A stretch of DNA of 60,890 nucleotides. It comes from Janthinobacterium sp. GTDB taxonomy: Bacteria > Pseudomonadota > Gammaproteobacteria > Burkholderiales > Burkholderiaceae_D. Of this stretch, positions 1-12,605 are shown piece after piece (the first letter of the stretch is position 1; every line of letters begins with the position of its first letter). The stretch spans positions 1-60,890 of the forward strand of contig JANXSQ010000412.1 of the NCBI GenBank assembly GCA_025356595.1. The letters run 5' to 3'. The position numbers and the translations under genes were made by a program. Below the pieces are notes generated by a model. It was not told where the DNA came from and did not search any database. It was given only the letters and a program-made list of their open reading frames with translations.

Positions 1-485
1 CGCCGCGCCGCGCGCCCGTCCGCGCGTCGATGTAAGATTTCGCGCCCTCAAGCAGGGCAAAAATCCACCGCCGCGGCGCGCGCCGTCCGTCTCCCGCGCC
101 CGCCTGCGCCGGCATTGAGCCGCCGCCCCGCCCATTCCCGCCATATCGCAGCAAGCGAGCGCCGCCGCGCGTTTTTTCAGGTCCACGCCCGTGCGCCGCT
201 GCGCGCCGCCGCCATTTCCAAGCTGATTTTTGGCGCGATGCCACCAGTTGTTGGCGTGATTTTCCCTTGCAGGCCGTCAAGCGGAGCGCTCTGTACCCTT
301 AGCGCATGAGGCCGATGGACCTTTGCGGCGGCGCTGGAAAGCCGCGCCGCCGCGCCGGCGCGGATGGGCAGCCGGAGGCGGCCGGCGCGCCCCTGACGCG
401 GACGCGCGCCGGTCGGGGTAAAATTAAAGCGTCAATCCGGCCGCGCCGCGCGCAGGCTTGACGTTGCTTCAGGTAAAATCGCTGC
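1..485. other. GC-rich non-coding stretch upstream of surE
   Basis: I see no convincing gene here. The open frames are short, arginine- and proline-rich, and have no ribosome binding site. Two TAAAAT hexamers (419-424 and 474-479) are possible -10 elements. A G+C-rich inverted stretch around 325-355 could fold, but I cannot assign it to a known RNA. Confidence 0.5.
474..479 (+). promoter_or_regulatory. Possible -10 element of surE
   Basis: TAAAAT ends six bases before the surE ATG, so a transcript from it would start at or next to the start codon and have almost no leader. A TTGACG at 458-463 is too close to be its -35, so this is weak. No clear Shine-Dalgarno sequence precedes surE. Confidence 0.3.
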
Positions 486-1223
486 ATGAGAATTCTTATC
501 AGTAACGACGACGGCTATCTGGCCCCCGGCATCGCCGCGCTGGCCGAGGCCCTCGCGTGCATCGCCGACATCGTCGTCGTGGCGCCCGACAGCAACCGCT
601 CCGGCGCCTCCAACTCGCTGTCGCTGGACCGGCCGCTGTCGGTGCAGCGGGCCGCCAACGGTTTCTATTTTGTCAACGGCACGCCGACCGACTGCGTCCA
701 CGTGGCGCTGACGGGCATGCTCATCGAGCGCCCCGACCTGGTGGTCTCGGGCATCAACAACGGCGCCAATATGGGCGACGACACCCTGTATTCGGGCACC
801 GTGGCGGCCGCCACCGAGGGCTTCCTGTTCGGCATTCCGGCGCTGGCCTTCTCGCAGGTCAACTACGGCTGGGCGCACCTGGACGCGGCCGCGCGCGTCG
901 CCCGCGACATCGTGCAGCGCCGCTTCGAGGCGCTGCAGCAGCCCTATCTGCTCAACGTCAACATTCCCAACCTGCCCTACGAGCAAATCGGCGCCGCCGT
1001 CGCCACGCGCCTGGGACGGCGCCATTCGGCCGAGCCGGTGATCAAGGCGCTCGACCCGCGCGGGCGCGAGATCTTCTGGATCGGCCCGCCCGGCGCCACC
1101 CGCGACGCCGGCGAGGGCACCGACTTCCACGCCACGGCGCAGGGCCTGGTGTCGATCACGCCGCTGCAGGTCGACCTGACCCACAAGGGCCAACTCGCGG
1201 CATTGGCGCAAGGCCTGGCATGA
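486..1223 (+). CDS. surE: 5'/3'-nucleotidase SurE
   Basis: SurE is a cytosolic, metal-dependent survival-protein phosphatase that removes phosphate from nucleoside 5'- and 3'-monophosphates and short polyphosphate. The protein is 245 residues, normal for the family. It opens with the metal-binding motif NDDG (residues 7-10) and carries the conserved [12 protein letters not shown] segment (about residues 90-101) and the S-G-T-V-A-A turn that follows it. It is the first gene of surE-pcm-nlpD-rpoS, and its stop overlaps the pcm start as ATGA, so the two are translationally coupled. This order is conserved in beta- and gammaproteobacteria. Confidence 0.97.
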   Translation: MRILISNDDGYLAPGIAALAEALACIADIVVVAPDSNRSGASNSLSLDRPLSVQRAANGFYFVNGTPTDCVHVALTGMLIERPDLVVSGINNGANMGDDTLYSGTVAAATEGFLFGIPALAFSQVNYGWAHLDAAARVARDIVQRRFEALQQPYLLNVNIPNLPYEQIGAAVATRLGRRHSAEPVIKALDPRGREIFWIGPPGATRDAGEGTDFHATAQGLVSITPLQVDLTHKGQLAALAQGLA

Positions 1224-2098
1224 GCAAGAAACCCCGCACTTTCCCGCTCTCCCTGGCGGCCGTGGCCGACAAATCGGTGAAGAACGCCCCGGCCTTCGCG
1301 CCGGCCCGCGTGGCCACGCCGCAGACGGCGACGCAGAACGCGGCGCGCACGGCGGCGCAGAAGGGGCCGGCGCAGGCGATCCCGGGCGCCTCGCCCTCGC
1401 GCGCCCACGCCTACGCGCTGGAGCGGGAGCGGGCGCCGGCGCCGGCCGCGCCGCGGCAGAATCCGCTCGTCTCGGAGGCGGTGCGGCGCGCCATGGTGGC
1501 GCGCGTGGCCAAACAGGGCGTCAAGGACAGCGTCGTGCTGGGCGCGCTGGAAACGGTGCCGCGCCACCTCTTCATGGAGGAGGCGATGGCCTCGCAGGCC
1601 TATATCGACGCCTCGCTGCCGATCGGCCACCAGCAGACCATTTCCCAGCCCTACATCGTGGCGCGCATGATCGAGTTGCTGCGCAACGGCGGCGCCCTGC
1701 AGCGCGTGCTGGAGATCGGCACCGGCTGCGGCTACCAGGCGGCCGTGCTGTCGCTGGTGGCGCGCGAGGTGTATTCGATCGAGCGCATCAAGCCCCTGCA
1801 CGAGCTGGCCAAGGCCAATTTGCGGCCGCTGCGCGTGGCGAATCTGCGTTTGCACTACGGAGATGGTATGCTAGGCCTGCCGCAAGCGGCGCCCTTCGAC
1901 GGCATCATCCTTGCCGCGGCCGGCCTGGAAGTGCCACAAGCCCTGCTCGACCAACTGACCATAGGCGGGCGCCTGGTCGCCCCGGTGGGCGAGCGCTCGC
2001 AGCATCTGCAATTGATTTCCCGCGTCGCCAAGCAGGAGTGGATCAGCGAAACCCTGGAGGCTTGCCATTTCGTGCCCCTGCGTCCGGGAACCGCCTGA
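1220..2098 (+). CDS. pcm: Protein-L-isoaspartate O-methyltransferase
   Basis: Pcm uses S-adenosylmethionine to methylate isoaspartyl residues in aged proteins so that they can be repaired. The catalytic domain covers about residues 85-290, with the SAM motif LEIGTGCGY at about 164-172 and the preceding [15 protein letters not shown] segment typical of the family. The start is the ATG overlapping the surE stop. The first 80 or so residues are a low-complexity Ala/Pro/Thr/Arg extension absent from the roughly 210-residue classical enzyme; similar extensions are common in Burkholderiales. An internal start near residue 85 cannot be excluded, but the ATGA coupling favours the long form. Confidence 0.95.
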   Translation: MSKKPRTFPLSLAAVADKSVKNAPAFAPARVATPQTATQNAARTAAQKGPAQAIPGASPSRAHAYALERERAPAPAAPRQNPLVSEAVRRAMVARVAKQGVKDSVVLGALETVPRHLFMEEAMASQAYIDASLPIGHQQTISQPYIVARMIELLRNGGALQRVLEIGTGCGYQAAVLSLVAREVYSIERIKPLHELAKANLRPLRVANLRLHYGDGMLGLPQAAPFDGIILAAAGLEVPQALLDQLTIGGRLVAPVGERSQHLQLISRVAKQEWISETLEACHFVPLRPGTA

Positions 2099-2143
2099 CG
2101 CTTGCCGAGTGACAAAGCCGGACGCACTGAATTGACACACATT

Positions 2144-3049
2144 ATGAGAATGATTAAAAAAAGCCACCTAGCAGCAATGACCATTTCGCTGGGCCTGCTT
2201 AGCGCCTGCAGCAGCACCTCCCACCGCGCCCCGGTCGTCGACCGCACCTCGGTCGAGGCCACCAAGGGCATCGTCGACGACGCGCGCAACCGCGACCCGG
2301 CCTATTACACCGTCAAGAAGGGCGACACGCTGCTGCGCATCGCCCTCGAGTACGGACAGAATTACCGCGACCTCGTGAGCTGGAACAATCTCTCCAACCC
2401 GAACGACATCAAGGTCGACCAGGTGCTGCGCGTGGCGCCGCCGGAGGCCGGCTCGGGCGCGCAAACGGTGGCCGTGCAGATGCCGCCGGTCGAAACGCGG
2501 CCGGCGCCGGCGCCGCCGGTGCCGAAGAAATCGACGCCGCGCGGCGACAAGCGCGCCTATTCCGACGCCGCGCTGGCCGAACTGCAGCGCGCCGACGGCG
2601 CCCCGGCCAAGCCGGAGATCGTCGCCACGGCGGCGCGCGTGGCGCCGGCCGCCGCGGCCGTCGCCTCGAGCGCCGAGGACGAGCGGCTGACCTGGATGTG
2701 GCCGTCCGACGGGCGCATCATCGCCACCTTCGACGAGGGCAAGAACAAGGGCATCGACATCGCCGGCAAGGCCGGCCAGCAGGTGATGGCGGCCGGCGCC
2801 GGAAAAGTCATGTACGCCGGCAGCGGCATCCGCGGATATGGTAATCTCGTCATTGTGAAGCACACCAATAGTTTGTTGTCGGCGTACGCGCACAACCGCA
2901 GCATCGTCGTCAAGGAAGGCCAGAACGTCAACAAGGGCCAGATGATCGCCGAGATGGGCGATTCCGACAGCGACGGCGTGAAGCTGCATTTTGAAATACG
3001 TCAGCAGGGAAAACCGGTCGATCCTTCGAAATTCTTGCCTAACCGTTAG
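2144..3049 (+). CDS. nlpD: NlpD-type lipoprotein (LysM plus degenerate M23)
   Basis: NlpD is an outer-membrane lipoprotein that activates a periplasmic amidase (AmiC) during daughter-cell separation. The sequence shows a signal peptide ending in the lipobox LLSAC, a LysM peptidoglycan-binding domain (about residues 47-90), a Pro/Ala linker, and a C-terminal M23 domain (about 195-300). The first zinc histidine of an active M23 enzyme is replaced (KGIDI where active members have H-x-G-x-D), as in known NlpD proteins, so it should be a non-catalytic activator. I start at ATG 2144, directly before the basic signal peptide; ATG 2150 is equally possible. It lies between pcm and rpoS. In other bacteria nlpD contains the main rpoS promoter. 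Confidence 0.93.
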   Translation: MRMIKKSHLAAMTISLGLLSACSSTSHRAPVVDRTSVEATKGIVDDARNRDPAYYTVKKGDTLLRIALEYGQNYRDLVSWNNLSNPNDIKVDQVLRVAPPEAGSGAQTVAVQMPPVETRPAPAPPVPKKSTPRGDKRAYSDAALAELQRADGAPAKPEIVATAARVAPAAAAVASSAEDERLTWMWPSDGRIIATFDEGKNKGIDIAGKAGQQVMAAGAGKVMYAGSGIRGYGNLVIVKHTNSLLSAYAHNRSIVVKEGQNVNKGQMIAEMGDSDSDGVKLHFEIRQQGKPVDPSKFLPNR

Positions 3050-3057
3050 ATACCGCA

Positions 3058-4062
3058 ATGACACACTCGCCGCACGACCATCTGGAAGACGACCCGCCAC
3101 CGGACGATCCGCTGGACGAGATGGACGGCGATGGCGGCGAGGCGGCGGACGAGGAGGAGGGCGGCGACGTCGTCGTGGCGGCGCTCGAGAGCGTCGACGA
3201 ATTGAAGAAGGTGCTGGCGGCCGAGCTCTCGACCGACACCACGCAGCACTACCTGAACCAGATCGGCACGCGCGCGCTGCTGACGGCGCCGCAGGAGGTG
3301 CATTACGCGACGCTGGCCAAGCAGGGCAATTTCGCCGCCCGCCAGACCATGATCGAGCACAATCTGCGCCTGGTGGTGTCGATCGCCAAGCACTACATCA
3401 ACCGCGGCGTGGTCCTGCTCGACATGATAGAGGAGGGCAACATCGGCCTGATGCGGGCGATCGACAAGTTCGAACCGGAGCGCGGCTTCCGCTTCTCCAC
3501 CTACGCCACCTGGTGGATACGCCAGAGCATAGAGCGGGCCATCATGAACCAGGCCCGCACGGTGCGCCTGCCGGTGCACATGGTGCGCGAGCTGAACCAG
3601 ATCCTGCGCGGCAAATACCACCTCGAGGCGCAGCACCACAACGGCAAGGACGCCACCGCCGAGGACATCGCCCAGCTGGTCGGGCGCTCGGTCGAGGAGG
3701 TGCAGGATATCCTGGCCCTGTCCGAGCACGCCACCTCGCTCGACGCGCCGCTCGACAACGACCCGCAGTCGTCGCTGATGGACATGCTGCCGGGCGACGC
3801 CGACGCCAGCCCCGACGCGCGCGCCGAGCACCACGAAATGACGGTGCTGGTGCGCGACTGGCTCACCAAGCTGCCCGACAAGCAGCGCATCGTCATCATG
3901 CGCCGCTTCGGGCTCGACAACGACGATCCGGCCACGCTGGAAACGCTGGCCGAGGAAATGGGCGTCACGCGCGAGCGGGTGCGGCAGATCCAGCAGGAGG
4001 CGCTGGTCAAGCTGAAGCGCGCGATGGCGGCGCGCGGCGTCGTGCGCGATTCCCTGCTGTAG
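3058..4062 (+). CDS. rpoS: RNA polymerase sigma factor RpoS
   Basis: Sigma-38, the stationary-phase and general stress sigma factor. Region 2 ([20 protein letters not shown], then [16 protein letters not shown]), region 3 and region 4 with the helix-turn-helix [18 protein letters not shown] are intact over 334 residues. It starts 8 bases after nlpD. The first 45-50 residues are strongly acidic and rich in Asp, Glu and Pro, longer and more acidic than the E. coli N-terminus. This tail is a visible peculiarity; its role is unknown to me. Confidence 0.97.
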   Translation: MTHSPHDHLEDDPPPDDPLDEMDGDGGEAADEEEGGDVVVAALESVDELKKVLAAELSTDTTQHYLNQIGTRALLTAPQEVHYATLAKQGNFAARQTMIEHNLRLVVSIAKHYINRGVVLLDMIEEGNIGLMRAIDKFEPERGFRFSTYATWWIRQSIERAIMNQARTVRLPVHMVRELNQILRGKYHLEAQHHNGKDATAEDIAQLVGRSVEEVQDILALSEHATSLDAPLDNDPQSSLMDMLPGDADASPDARAEHHEMTVLVRDWLTKLPDKQRIVIMRRFGLDNDDPATLETLAEEMGVTRERVRQIQQEALVKLKRAMAARGVVRDSLL

Positions 4063-4269
4063 GCGGCGGCGCGCCGGCCGTCCCGCGGGCTCCGCCCGGA
4101 CCCGCGTCCGCGGTTCCGGCCGGCGCCGCTCTGCCCGCGGCGCCCGCCATCCAGGCCCCGGGCCGCATCTGCTATCATACGACCCGCTCGCGGCGTCGCC
4201 ATCGCGCCCATCCCCCCATTCCGCAGTCGGGCCGCCCCGCGCCTGGCCCACTTTTTTATATTGATCGCT

Positions 4270-5610
4270 ATGCAAGAAAATATCATCGAAATCGAATCGC
4301 TCGACATGGACGCCCGCGGCGTCGGCCATCTGCAGAACGAGGACGGCAGTCCGGGCAAGGTGGTGTTCGTCGAGGGGGCCTTGCCGGGCGAGCGCGTGAG
4401 CTACCTGACGCTGAAGAAAAAGAAGAATTGGGAAGTCGGCCGCATGACCGTGATGCACCGCGAATCGGCGCTGCGCATGAAGCCGAAGTGCGTGCATTTC
4501 GAGACCTGCGGCGGTTGCTCGATGCAGCATCTGGAGCCGTCGGCCCAGGTCGCCGTCAAGCAGCGCGTGCTGGAGGACAATCTCGCGCGCATCGGCAAGG
4601 TGCGTCCGGAAACCATCATGCGTCCCATGTACGGCCCGACCTGGGGCTACCGCTACCGCGCCCGCCTGTCGGTGCGCTATGTGCAGAAGAAGGACACGGT
4701 GCTGGTCGGCTTCCATGAAAAGAAATCGGCCTATGTCGCCGACATCAGCAGCTGCGAAATCCTGCCGCCGCATGTGTCGAAGATGCTGCTGCCGCTGCGC
4801 GCCCTGATCGGCGCCCTGTCGATCTTCGAGCAACTGCCGCAGATCGAACTGGCCGTCGGCGACAACGTCACCGCGATGGTGCTGCGCATCATGGCGCCGT
4901 TGACGCCCGCCGATGAGCTCAAGCTGAAGGCCTTCGCCGACGCCTGGGACGTGCAGTGGTGGTTGCAGGAGAAGGGCCCCGAAACGGCCGCGCCCTATTA
5001 TCCGCTGGACAAGGAGCTGTATTACCTCTTGCCCGAATTCGGCGTCAAGATGCCCTTCAAGCCGGTCGATTTCACCCAGGTGAACCACCTGATCAACCGG
5101 GTGCTGGTGGCCAAGGCGCTGCGCCTTTTGGCCGTCGAAGCGCAAGACCGCGTCGCCGACCTGTTCTGCGGCCTGGGCAACTTCACTCTGCCGCTGGCCA
5201 CGCAGGGCAGGGAAGTCGTCGGCATCGAAGGCAGCACCGCGCTGACCGAGCGGGCGCTGGAAAACGCCAGGGCGAACGGCCTGTCGGCCAAGACCTCCTT
5301 CTCGACGCGCAATCTGTTCGACATGACGACCGCGGACTTGATCGCGCTGGGCAAGTTCGACCGCATGCTGATCGACCCGCCGCGCGACGGCGCCATGGCC
5401 GTCTGCGAGGCGCTGGCCGGCCTGCGCCAGAGCCGTCCCGAGCTGCTGCCCAAGCGCATCGTGTATGTCTCGTGCAGCCCGTCCACGCTGGCGCGCGACG
5501 CCGGCGTGCTGGTGCTGGAGGCCGGTTACGTGCTCAAGCAGGCCGGCGTCGTCAATATGTTCCCGCACACCTCGCACGTCGAATCGATGGCGGTGTTCGA
5601 GCTGGCTTAA
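4270..5610 (+). CDS. rlmD: 23S rRNA (uracil-1939-C5)-methyltransferase RlmD
   Basis: RlmD (RumA) methylates U1939 of 23S rRNA with SAM. An N-terminal TRAM domain (about residues 3-62) is followed by the iron-sulfur cysteines Cys74, Cys80 and Cys83 (C-x5-C-x2-C) and the later SSCEILPP cysteine. The C-terminal Rossmann methyltransferase has the DLFCGLGNFTLPLA SAM motif and the catalytic-cysteine block YVSCSPSTLARD. I take ATG 4270 rather than the in-frame TTG nine bases earlier. The 207 bases before it, after rpoS, are GC-rich and hold no other gene. Confidence 0.95.
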   Translation: MQENIIEIESLDMDARGVGHLQNEDGSPGKVVFVEGALPGERVSYLTLKKKKNWEVGRMTVMHRESALRMKPKCVHFETCGGCSMQHLEPSAQVAVKQRVLEDNLARIGKVRPETIMRPMYGPTWGYRYRARLSVRYVQKKDTVLVGFHEKKSAYVADISSCEILPPHVSKMLLPLRALIGALSIFEQLPQIELAVGDNVTAMVLRIMAPLTPADELKLKAFADAWDVQWWLQEKGPETAAPYYPLDKELYYLLPEFGVKMPFKPVDFTQVNHLINRVLVAKALRLLAVEAQDRVADLFCGLGNFTLPLATQGREVVGIEGSTALTERALENARANGLSAKTSFSTRNLFDMTTADLIALGKFDRMLIDPPRDGAMAVCEALAGLRQSRPELLPKRIVYVSCSPSTLARDAGVLVLEAGYVLKQAGVVNMFPHTSHVESMAVFELA

Positions 5611-6060
5611 GCGTCTTTGCCGGATGGGCGGCCCTTGCCGCCCATTCCTGTCGATGCGCGCGCCGGCGCGGCACGATGCCACTTCAAAATCGCCGGAAAA
5701 TTGGTCTTGTTCACCGCTGGTCCGATTTTTCGCGCCGCGCGCCTGCACGCGCCGCCGCCATGTTTCCCTTTCCTGTCCTTCAGCGCCGCCGTGCCCCTAC
5801 GGAGCGGCGTCTGGCTGCTTCGCGTGGCGGCCCTGCACCCGGTCGTGGCCCGTCGTTTCTTGCATATCCGCCTGGTTTTTTGCCCCGCTACACCCCCTGC
5901 ACATATATTGGTATTGAAAATTTAATGCCACTATAAAACCACTTGACTGCCAATTTTTTCGGCAGCATGCTCGACTCCGGTATGTCGCCGTCGAAGCGCT
6001 CGCTTTTGCGGCAAAAGAAACCGCGCAGTCGGGCTTTCGCAAACCTACAGAGGAGACACA
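5611..6060. other. 450-base gap: probable long leader of the chitinase gene
   Basis: No gene is supported. The distal part (5900-6060) is relatively AT-rich next to its surroundings and contains promoter-like patches such as TTGAAA at 5914, TATAAA at 5932 and TTGACT at 5943, none correctly spaced. A small hairpin CTTTT-gcggc-AAAAG lies near 6002. The stretch ends with an AGAGGAGA ribosome site 5-6 bases before the GTG at 6061. I compared it with the cyclic-di-GMP riboswitch consensus and found no match. Confidence 0.5.
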
Positions 6061-8001
<1,941 letters not shown>

Positions 8002-8014
8002 TCGGCAGACCGGG

Positions 8015-8051
8015 ACGGCGGGCGCGGCTGCACCGGCCCGCCGTTTTTTTT
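8015..8051 (+). terminator. Rho-independent terminator after chitinase
   Basis: A nine-base-pair stem ACGGCGGGC / GCCCGCCGT (8015-8023 with 8036-8044) runs into an eight-base T tract. It separates the chitinase from the next gene, whose ribosome site starts only 13 bases later. Confidence 0.85.
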
Positions 8052-8073
8052 CGATGCTATGAAGGAGGTGGGA

Positions 8074-9093
8074 ATGTATAGAGTGCGCTCCCCGGCGCCT
8101 GAATTGAGTCATGAGTGGCGGCGCTGGATCGCCGAAAACCTGATCCTGGGCACGCATCCCGCCAGCCTGATTCCCCTGCTGCTGCAGAACGGCATCGCCG
8201 AGCGGGACGCCGTCACCGAGGTGGAGCTGGCGTTGCGCAGCCCGTACATCGAGGGCGCCGGCCGGCTGAAGAACCGCCTGGCCAAGCGCGACTGGGTGCT
8301 CGAAATCCAGTCCAAGCTGAACCGCCTGAGCGCGCCGCGGATCGCGCGCCGCCAGCGCCTGTCGGGCGAGGAATTTCTGGCCGATTATTACAGCGCGAAC
8401 CGGCCGGTGATCATCACCGGCATGATGGACGATTGGCCGGCGCTGCAGAAATGGACGCCGGATTACTTCCGCGCCAATTACGCCGGGCGCGAGGTGGAGG
8501 TCCAGTTCGGCCGCGACGCCGATCAGGATTATGAGTTGAACAGCATCGCGCACAAGCGCAAGATGCCTTTCGGCGCCTATGTCGACCTGGTGCAAAACAG
8601 CGGCAGCAGCAATGATTTCTATATGACGGCAAATAACGATTCATTGAACCGCCAGGCGTTGACGGAGCTGTGGGCCGACATCGGGCAATTGCCGGAATAC
8701 CTGGCCCGGGAGGCGCAGCCGCGCGGCTTCTTCTGGTTCGGCCCGGCCGGCACCGTCACGCCCTTCCACCATGACTTGACGAACAACTTCATGGCCCAGG
8801 TGTTCGGGCGCAAGCGCGTGCGCATCATCCCTGCCTGCGAAGTGGCCAAGGTGTACAACCAGCGGCACTGCTTTTCCCTGCTGGACGGGCGCGCCATCGA
8901 TCTGGCCCGCTTTCCCGACGCGGCCGGCGCGCAAGTGCTCGAATGCGTGCTGGAGCCGGGCGAGATCCTCTTCCTGCCGGTCGGTTGCTGGCACTTCGTC
9001 GAGGCGCTGGACATCTCGGCGACCATCGCCTTCATCAACTTCCACTGGGATAATGATTTCTACAGCAATTATCCGAGCAAGCACGAGTTTTGA
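8074..9093 (+). CDS. Cupin-like (JmjC/FIH-type) oxygenase family protein
   Basis: The protein is 339 residues and resembles bacterial cupin_8/JmjC-like iron(II)- and 2-oxoglutarate-dependent proteins. The phrase RPVIITGMMDDWPALQKW is the typical start of the fold. The metal facial triad is visible as the H-x-D of TPFHHDLTNN (about residue 229) and the distal His of GCWHFVEAL. I start at ATG 8074 because it has a textbook GGAGGTG four bases upstream; an ATG at 8059 does not. The N-terminal 100 residues are helical and not recognised. The substrate is unknown; relatives hydroxylate protein or small-molecule targets. Its closeness to the chitinase suggests no obvious link, since a terminator separates them. 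Confidence 0.75.
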   Translation: MYRVRSPAPELSHEWRRWIAENLILGTHPASLIPLLLQNGIAERDAVTEVELALRSPYIEGAGRLKNRLAKRDWVLEIQSKLNRLSAPRIARRQRLSGEEFLADYYSANRPVIITGMMDDWPALQKWTPDYFRANYAGREVEVQFGRDADQDYELNSIAHKRKMPFGAYVDLVQNSGSSNDFYMTANNDSLNRQALTELWADIGQLPEYLAREAQPRGFFWFGPAGTVTPFHHDLTNNFMAQVFGRKRVRIIPACEVAKVYNQRHCFSLLDGRAIDLARFPDAAGAQVLECVLEPGEILFLPVGCWHFVEALDISATIAFINFHWDNDFYSNYPSKHEF

Positions 9094-9142
9094 CGCATCC
9101 GAGGATCGCCGGCATCCAGGCGTTCGCGCCGGGCCGGGACGT

Positions 9143-9173
9143 AAAAAAGCCGACCTCGCGGGTCGGCTTTTTA
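9143..9173. terminator. Bidirectional terminator between convergent genes
   Basis: Stem GCCGACC / GGTCGGC with loop TCGCG, flanked by six A on the left and five T on the right, so it can stop transcription from the cupin gene (+) and from the convergent Bax-inhibitor gene (-). Confidence 0.9.
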
Positions 9174-9186
9174 CTGGCTGGCGCGC

Positions 9187-9870
9187 TTAATCGCGGCTGC
9201 CGCCCAGGCCCAGCAGGGAGAGCAGGCTGGTGAAGATGTTGTAGACGTCGAGGTAGATGCGCAGCGTCGCCGAGATGTAGTTGGTCTCGCCGCCGTTGAT
9301 GATCTGCTGCACGTCGTACAGGATGTAGGCCGAGAAGATACCGATCGCCATCACCGAGATCGCGATCGACAGCGCCGACATGCCCAGGAAGATGTTGGCC
9401 ACGGAGGCCAGCAACAGCACGATGACGCCGGCGAACAGCCATTTGCCCATTTGCGAGAAGTCGCGCTTGGAGACGGTGGCGATGGTCGCCATCACGGCCA
9501 GGATGGTGGCGGTGCCGCCGAAGGCCGTCATGATCAGCGTGCCGCCGTTCGAGTAACCAAGGGTGCGCGTCAGGATGGGGGTCAGCATCAGGCCCATGAA
9601 GAAGGTGAAGCCCAGCAGCACGGCCACGCCGAGGCCGGAGTTCTTGGTCTTTTCGATGGCGAAGATGAAGCCGAAGGCGACCGCCATGAACAGCAGCATG
9701 CCCATGCCGCCGCCCATCATCGGCAGGTGCATCTGCACGCCGACGAAGGCGCCGAAGACGGTCGGTATCATCGACAGGGCCAGCAGCCAGTAGGTGTTGC
9801 GCAGCACGCGGTGGCGCACTTGCTGCATGCCACCCGACAGGTCATAGGTTTGTTGCATGTTTTGGTTCAT
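9187..9870 (-). CDS. Bax inhibitor-1/YccA family membrane protein
   Basis: A 227-residue polytopic inner-membrane protein of the BI-1 (UPF0005) family. About seven hydrophobic segments are visible, and the polar C-terminal helix region contains the conserved acidic residues (YILYDVQQIINGG). E. coli YccA of this family interacts with the FtsH-HflKC protease complex, whose hflK and hflC homologues lie 11 kb downstream here. The ATG is preceded by GGAGG five bases upstream on the minus strand. It is a single-gene unit, divergent from ndk. Confidence 0.9.
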   Translation of the reverse strand: MNQNMQQTYDLSGGMQQVRHRVLRNTYWLLALSMIPTVFGAFVGVQMHLPMMGGGMGMLLFMAVAFGFIFAIEKTKNSGLGVAVLLGFTFFMGLMLTPILTRTLGYSNGGTLIMTAFGGTATILAVMATIATVSKRDFSQMGKWLFAGVIVLLLASVANIFLGMSALSIAISVMAIGIFSAYILYDVQQIINGGETNYISATLRIYLDVYNIFTSLLSLLGLGGSRD

Positions 9871-9985
9871 AATGCCTCCGAGTCATTGGATCAGTTTACT
9901 ACTTGGTCCAAGCATAGCACGGCTGCCGATTTTCACAAAAAATCTAGCTTAAGAATCAATTAAACGCAGGATATGCGGGGCCGGA

Positions 9986-10008
9986 CGCCTCCCCGCGAGG
10001 CGGTTTTT
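9986..10008 (+). terminator. Terminator-like hairpin upstream of ndk
   Basis: Stem CGCCTC / GAGGCG, loop CCCGC, followed by GTTTTT. It lies between the divergent yccA-like gene and ndk, with no plus-strand gene before it. It may be a chance structure, an attenuator of an upstream transcript, or a remnant. A TAAAAT at 10032-10037 downstream may be the ndk -10. Confidence 0.35.
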
Positions 10009-10098
10009 GGGTGCCGCGGGGTGTAGTATGGTAAAATCGAAGGTTGATTGAGTTATCAATTTTGTTTTAAACCTTTCTTTTTATTGGAGTTTTTACAC

Positions 10099-10515
10099 AT
10101 GGCTATCGAACGCACCCTGTCGATCATCAAACCAGACGCAGTCGCTAAAAACGTCATCGGCCAAATCTACAGCCGCTTTGAAGGCGCTGGCCTGAAGATC
10201 ATCGCAGCACGCATGACCCAACTGTCGCGCGAAGAAGCTGAAGGCTTCTACGCGGCGCACAAGGAACGCGGTTTCTTCAAGGACCTGGTTGACTTCATGG
10301 TTTCCGGTCCTGTCATGATCCAAGCCCTGGAAGGCGAAAACGCCGTCCTGGCCCACCGCGACCTGATGGGTGCGACGGATCCTAAGAAAGCGGAAAAAGG
10401 CACGATCCGCGCCGATTTCGCTGAATCGATCGACGCCAACGCAGTGCACGGCTCCGACGCCGTCGACGCCGCCAAGGTCGAAATCGCTTACTTCTTCCCA
10501 GGCTTCGCAGCCTAA
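10099..10515 (+). CDS. ndk: Nucleoside diphosphate kinase
   Basis: Ndk equilibrates nucleoside tri- and diphosphates through a phosphohistidine. The 138-residue protein begins [14 protein letters not shown] and has the active-site block NAVHGSD. The ATG at 10099 has GGAG about ten bases upstream and is the family start. The C-terminus is shorter and different from most relatives (it ends in Phe-Pro-Gly-Phe-Ala-Ala rather than the usual Tyr-Ser-Arg-type end). It begins the long housekeeping run but is closed by its own terminator. Confidence 0.97.
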   Translation: MAIERTLSIIKPDAVAKNVIGQIYSRFEGAGLKIIAARMTQLSREEAEGFYAAHKERGFFKDLVDFMVSGPVMIQALEGENAVLAHRDLMGATDPKKAEKGTIRADFAESIDANAVHGSDAVDAAKVEIAYFFPGFAA

Positions 10516-10541
10516 GTTCTGCCCGCTTTGACCGATGTATA

Positions 10542-10580
10542 CCGTTCCCGCCGCGCCTCGCGCGCGGGAACGGATTTTTT
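10542..10580 (+). terminator. Rho-independent terminator after ndk
   Basis: A long inverted repeat CCGTTCCCGC / GCGGGAACGG around a GC-rich loop, followed by ATTTTTT, 26 bases after the ndk stop. Confidence 0.85.
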
Positions 10581-10601
10581 AGAATTGTTTTGAAACCGAT
10601 T

Positions 10602-11773
<1,172 letters not shown>

Positions 11774-11774
<1 letters not shown>

Positions 11775-12592
11775 TGACGGGCCTGGCTCAGCGCTGCGCG
11801 CTCGCCCTGCTCGCCTGCTGCCTGCTCGGGCCGCTGGGCGGCTGCGCGACGGGCGGCGGCGCGGGGCAGAGCGGGCGCGCCGAGCTGGCCACCAGCTCGG
11901 ACCAGTCGACGGCGCAAAAGCGCGCGGCGATCCGCATGCAACTGGCCGTCGGCTATTATGAGCAGGGCCAGTTCGAGGTCGCGCTGGACGAGATCAAGCA
12001 GGCGCTGCAGGCCGACCCGGAGTTCGCCGACGCCTACGGCGTGCGCGCCCTGATCTACATGGGCATGGGGCAGACGGCGCTGGCCGAGGATAATTTCCTG
12101 CGCGCGCTGAAACTGGCGCCGCAGCACCCGGACTTGAGCAATAATTACGGCTCCTTCCTGTGCCAGAACGGCCGCGCCGCCCAGTCCATCGCCTATTTCG
12201 AGACGGCGCTGAAGAATCCGGCCTACCAGTCGCCGGGCCAGGCCTACAATAACGCCGGCTCGTGCAGCCTGAAGGTCAAGGACAACGCCGGCGCCGAGCG
12301 CTACCTGCTGCGGGCGCTGCAATTCACGCCCGAGTCGCCGGCGACGAACGCCAATCTGGCGCGCGTTTATTATGAGCGGCGCGATTACGCGCGGGCGGGA
12401 TTGTTCGTTTCCCGCTTGACGAAAGTAGCGAAAATGGAGAGCCTGACGGCCGATGTGCTGTGGCTCGCGATCAAGGTGCAGCATCAGCTCGGTGATGCGG
12501 GCGCGGAAGCAAGCATGGCGACGCAATTGCGCCGTCATCATTCCGCCTCGCCCGAGTATGCTGCTTATCAACGTGGGGCGTTTGATGAGTGA
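11774..12592 (+). CDS. pilW: Type IV pilus biogenesis TPR lipoprotein PilW/PilF
   Basis: An outer-membrane pilotin-like lipoprotein needed for assembly of the PilQ secretin. The signal peptide ends in the lipobox LGGC. Tetratricopeptide repeats then fill most of the 272-residue protein (for example the segments beginning MQLAVGYYEQGQFEVALDEI and DLSNNYGSFLCQNGRAAQSI). The position rlmN-pilW-rodZ-ispG is the conserved beta/gammaproteobacterial order. It overlaps rlmN by one base and ends next to rodZ. Confidence 0.93.
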
Positions 12593-12605
12593 GACAGGGA
12601 AACCA

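Noticed and set aside
2144-3049. Active M23 endopeptidase
   Set aside because: The first metal-binding His is missing, as in NlpD activators, and the gene lies directly before rpoS.
3046-5748. A 900-codon open frame on the minus strand
   Set aside because: It is antisense to rpoS and rlmD, whose protein sequences are certain. The frame is a by-product of GC-rich codon bias, and its product is His/Arg/Gln-rich without any domain.
5900-6060. Possible cyclic-di-GMP riboswitch before the chitinase
   Set aside because: The conserved GEMM core elements could not be found; only a small hairpin is present.
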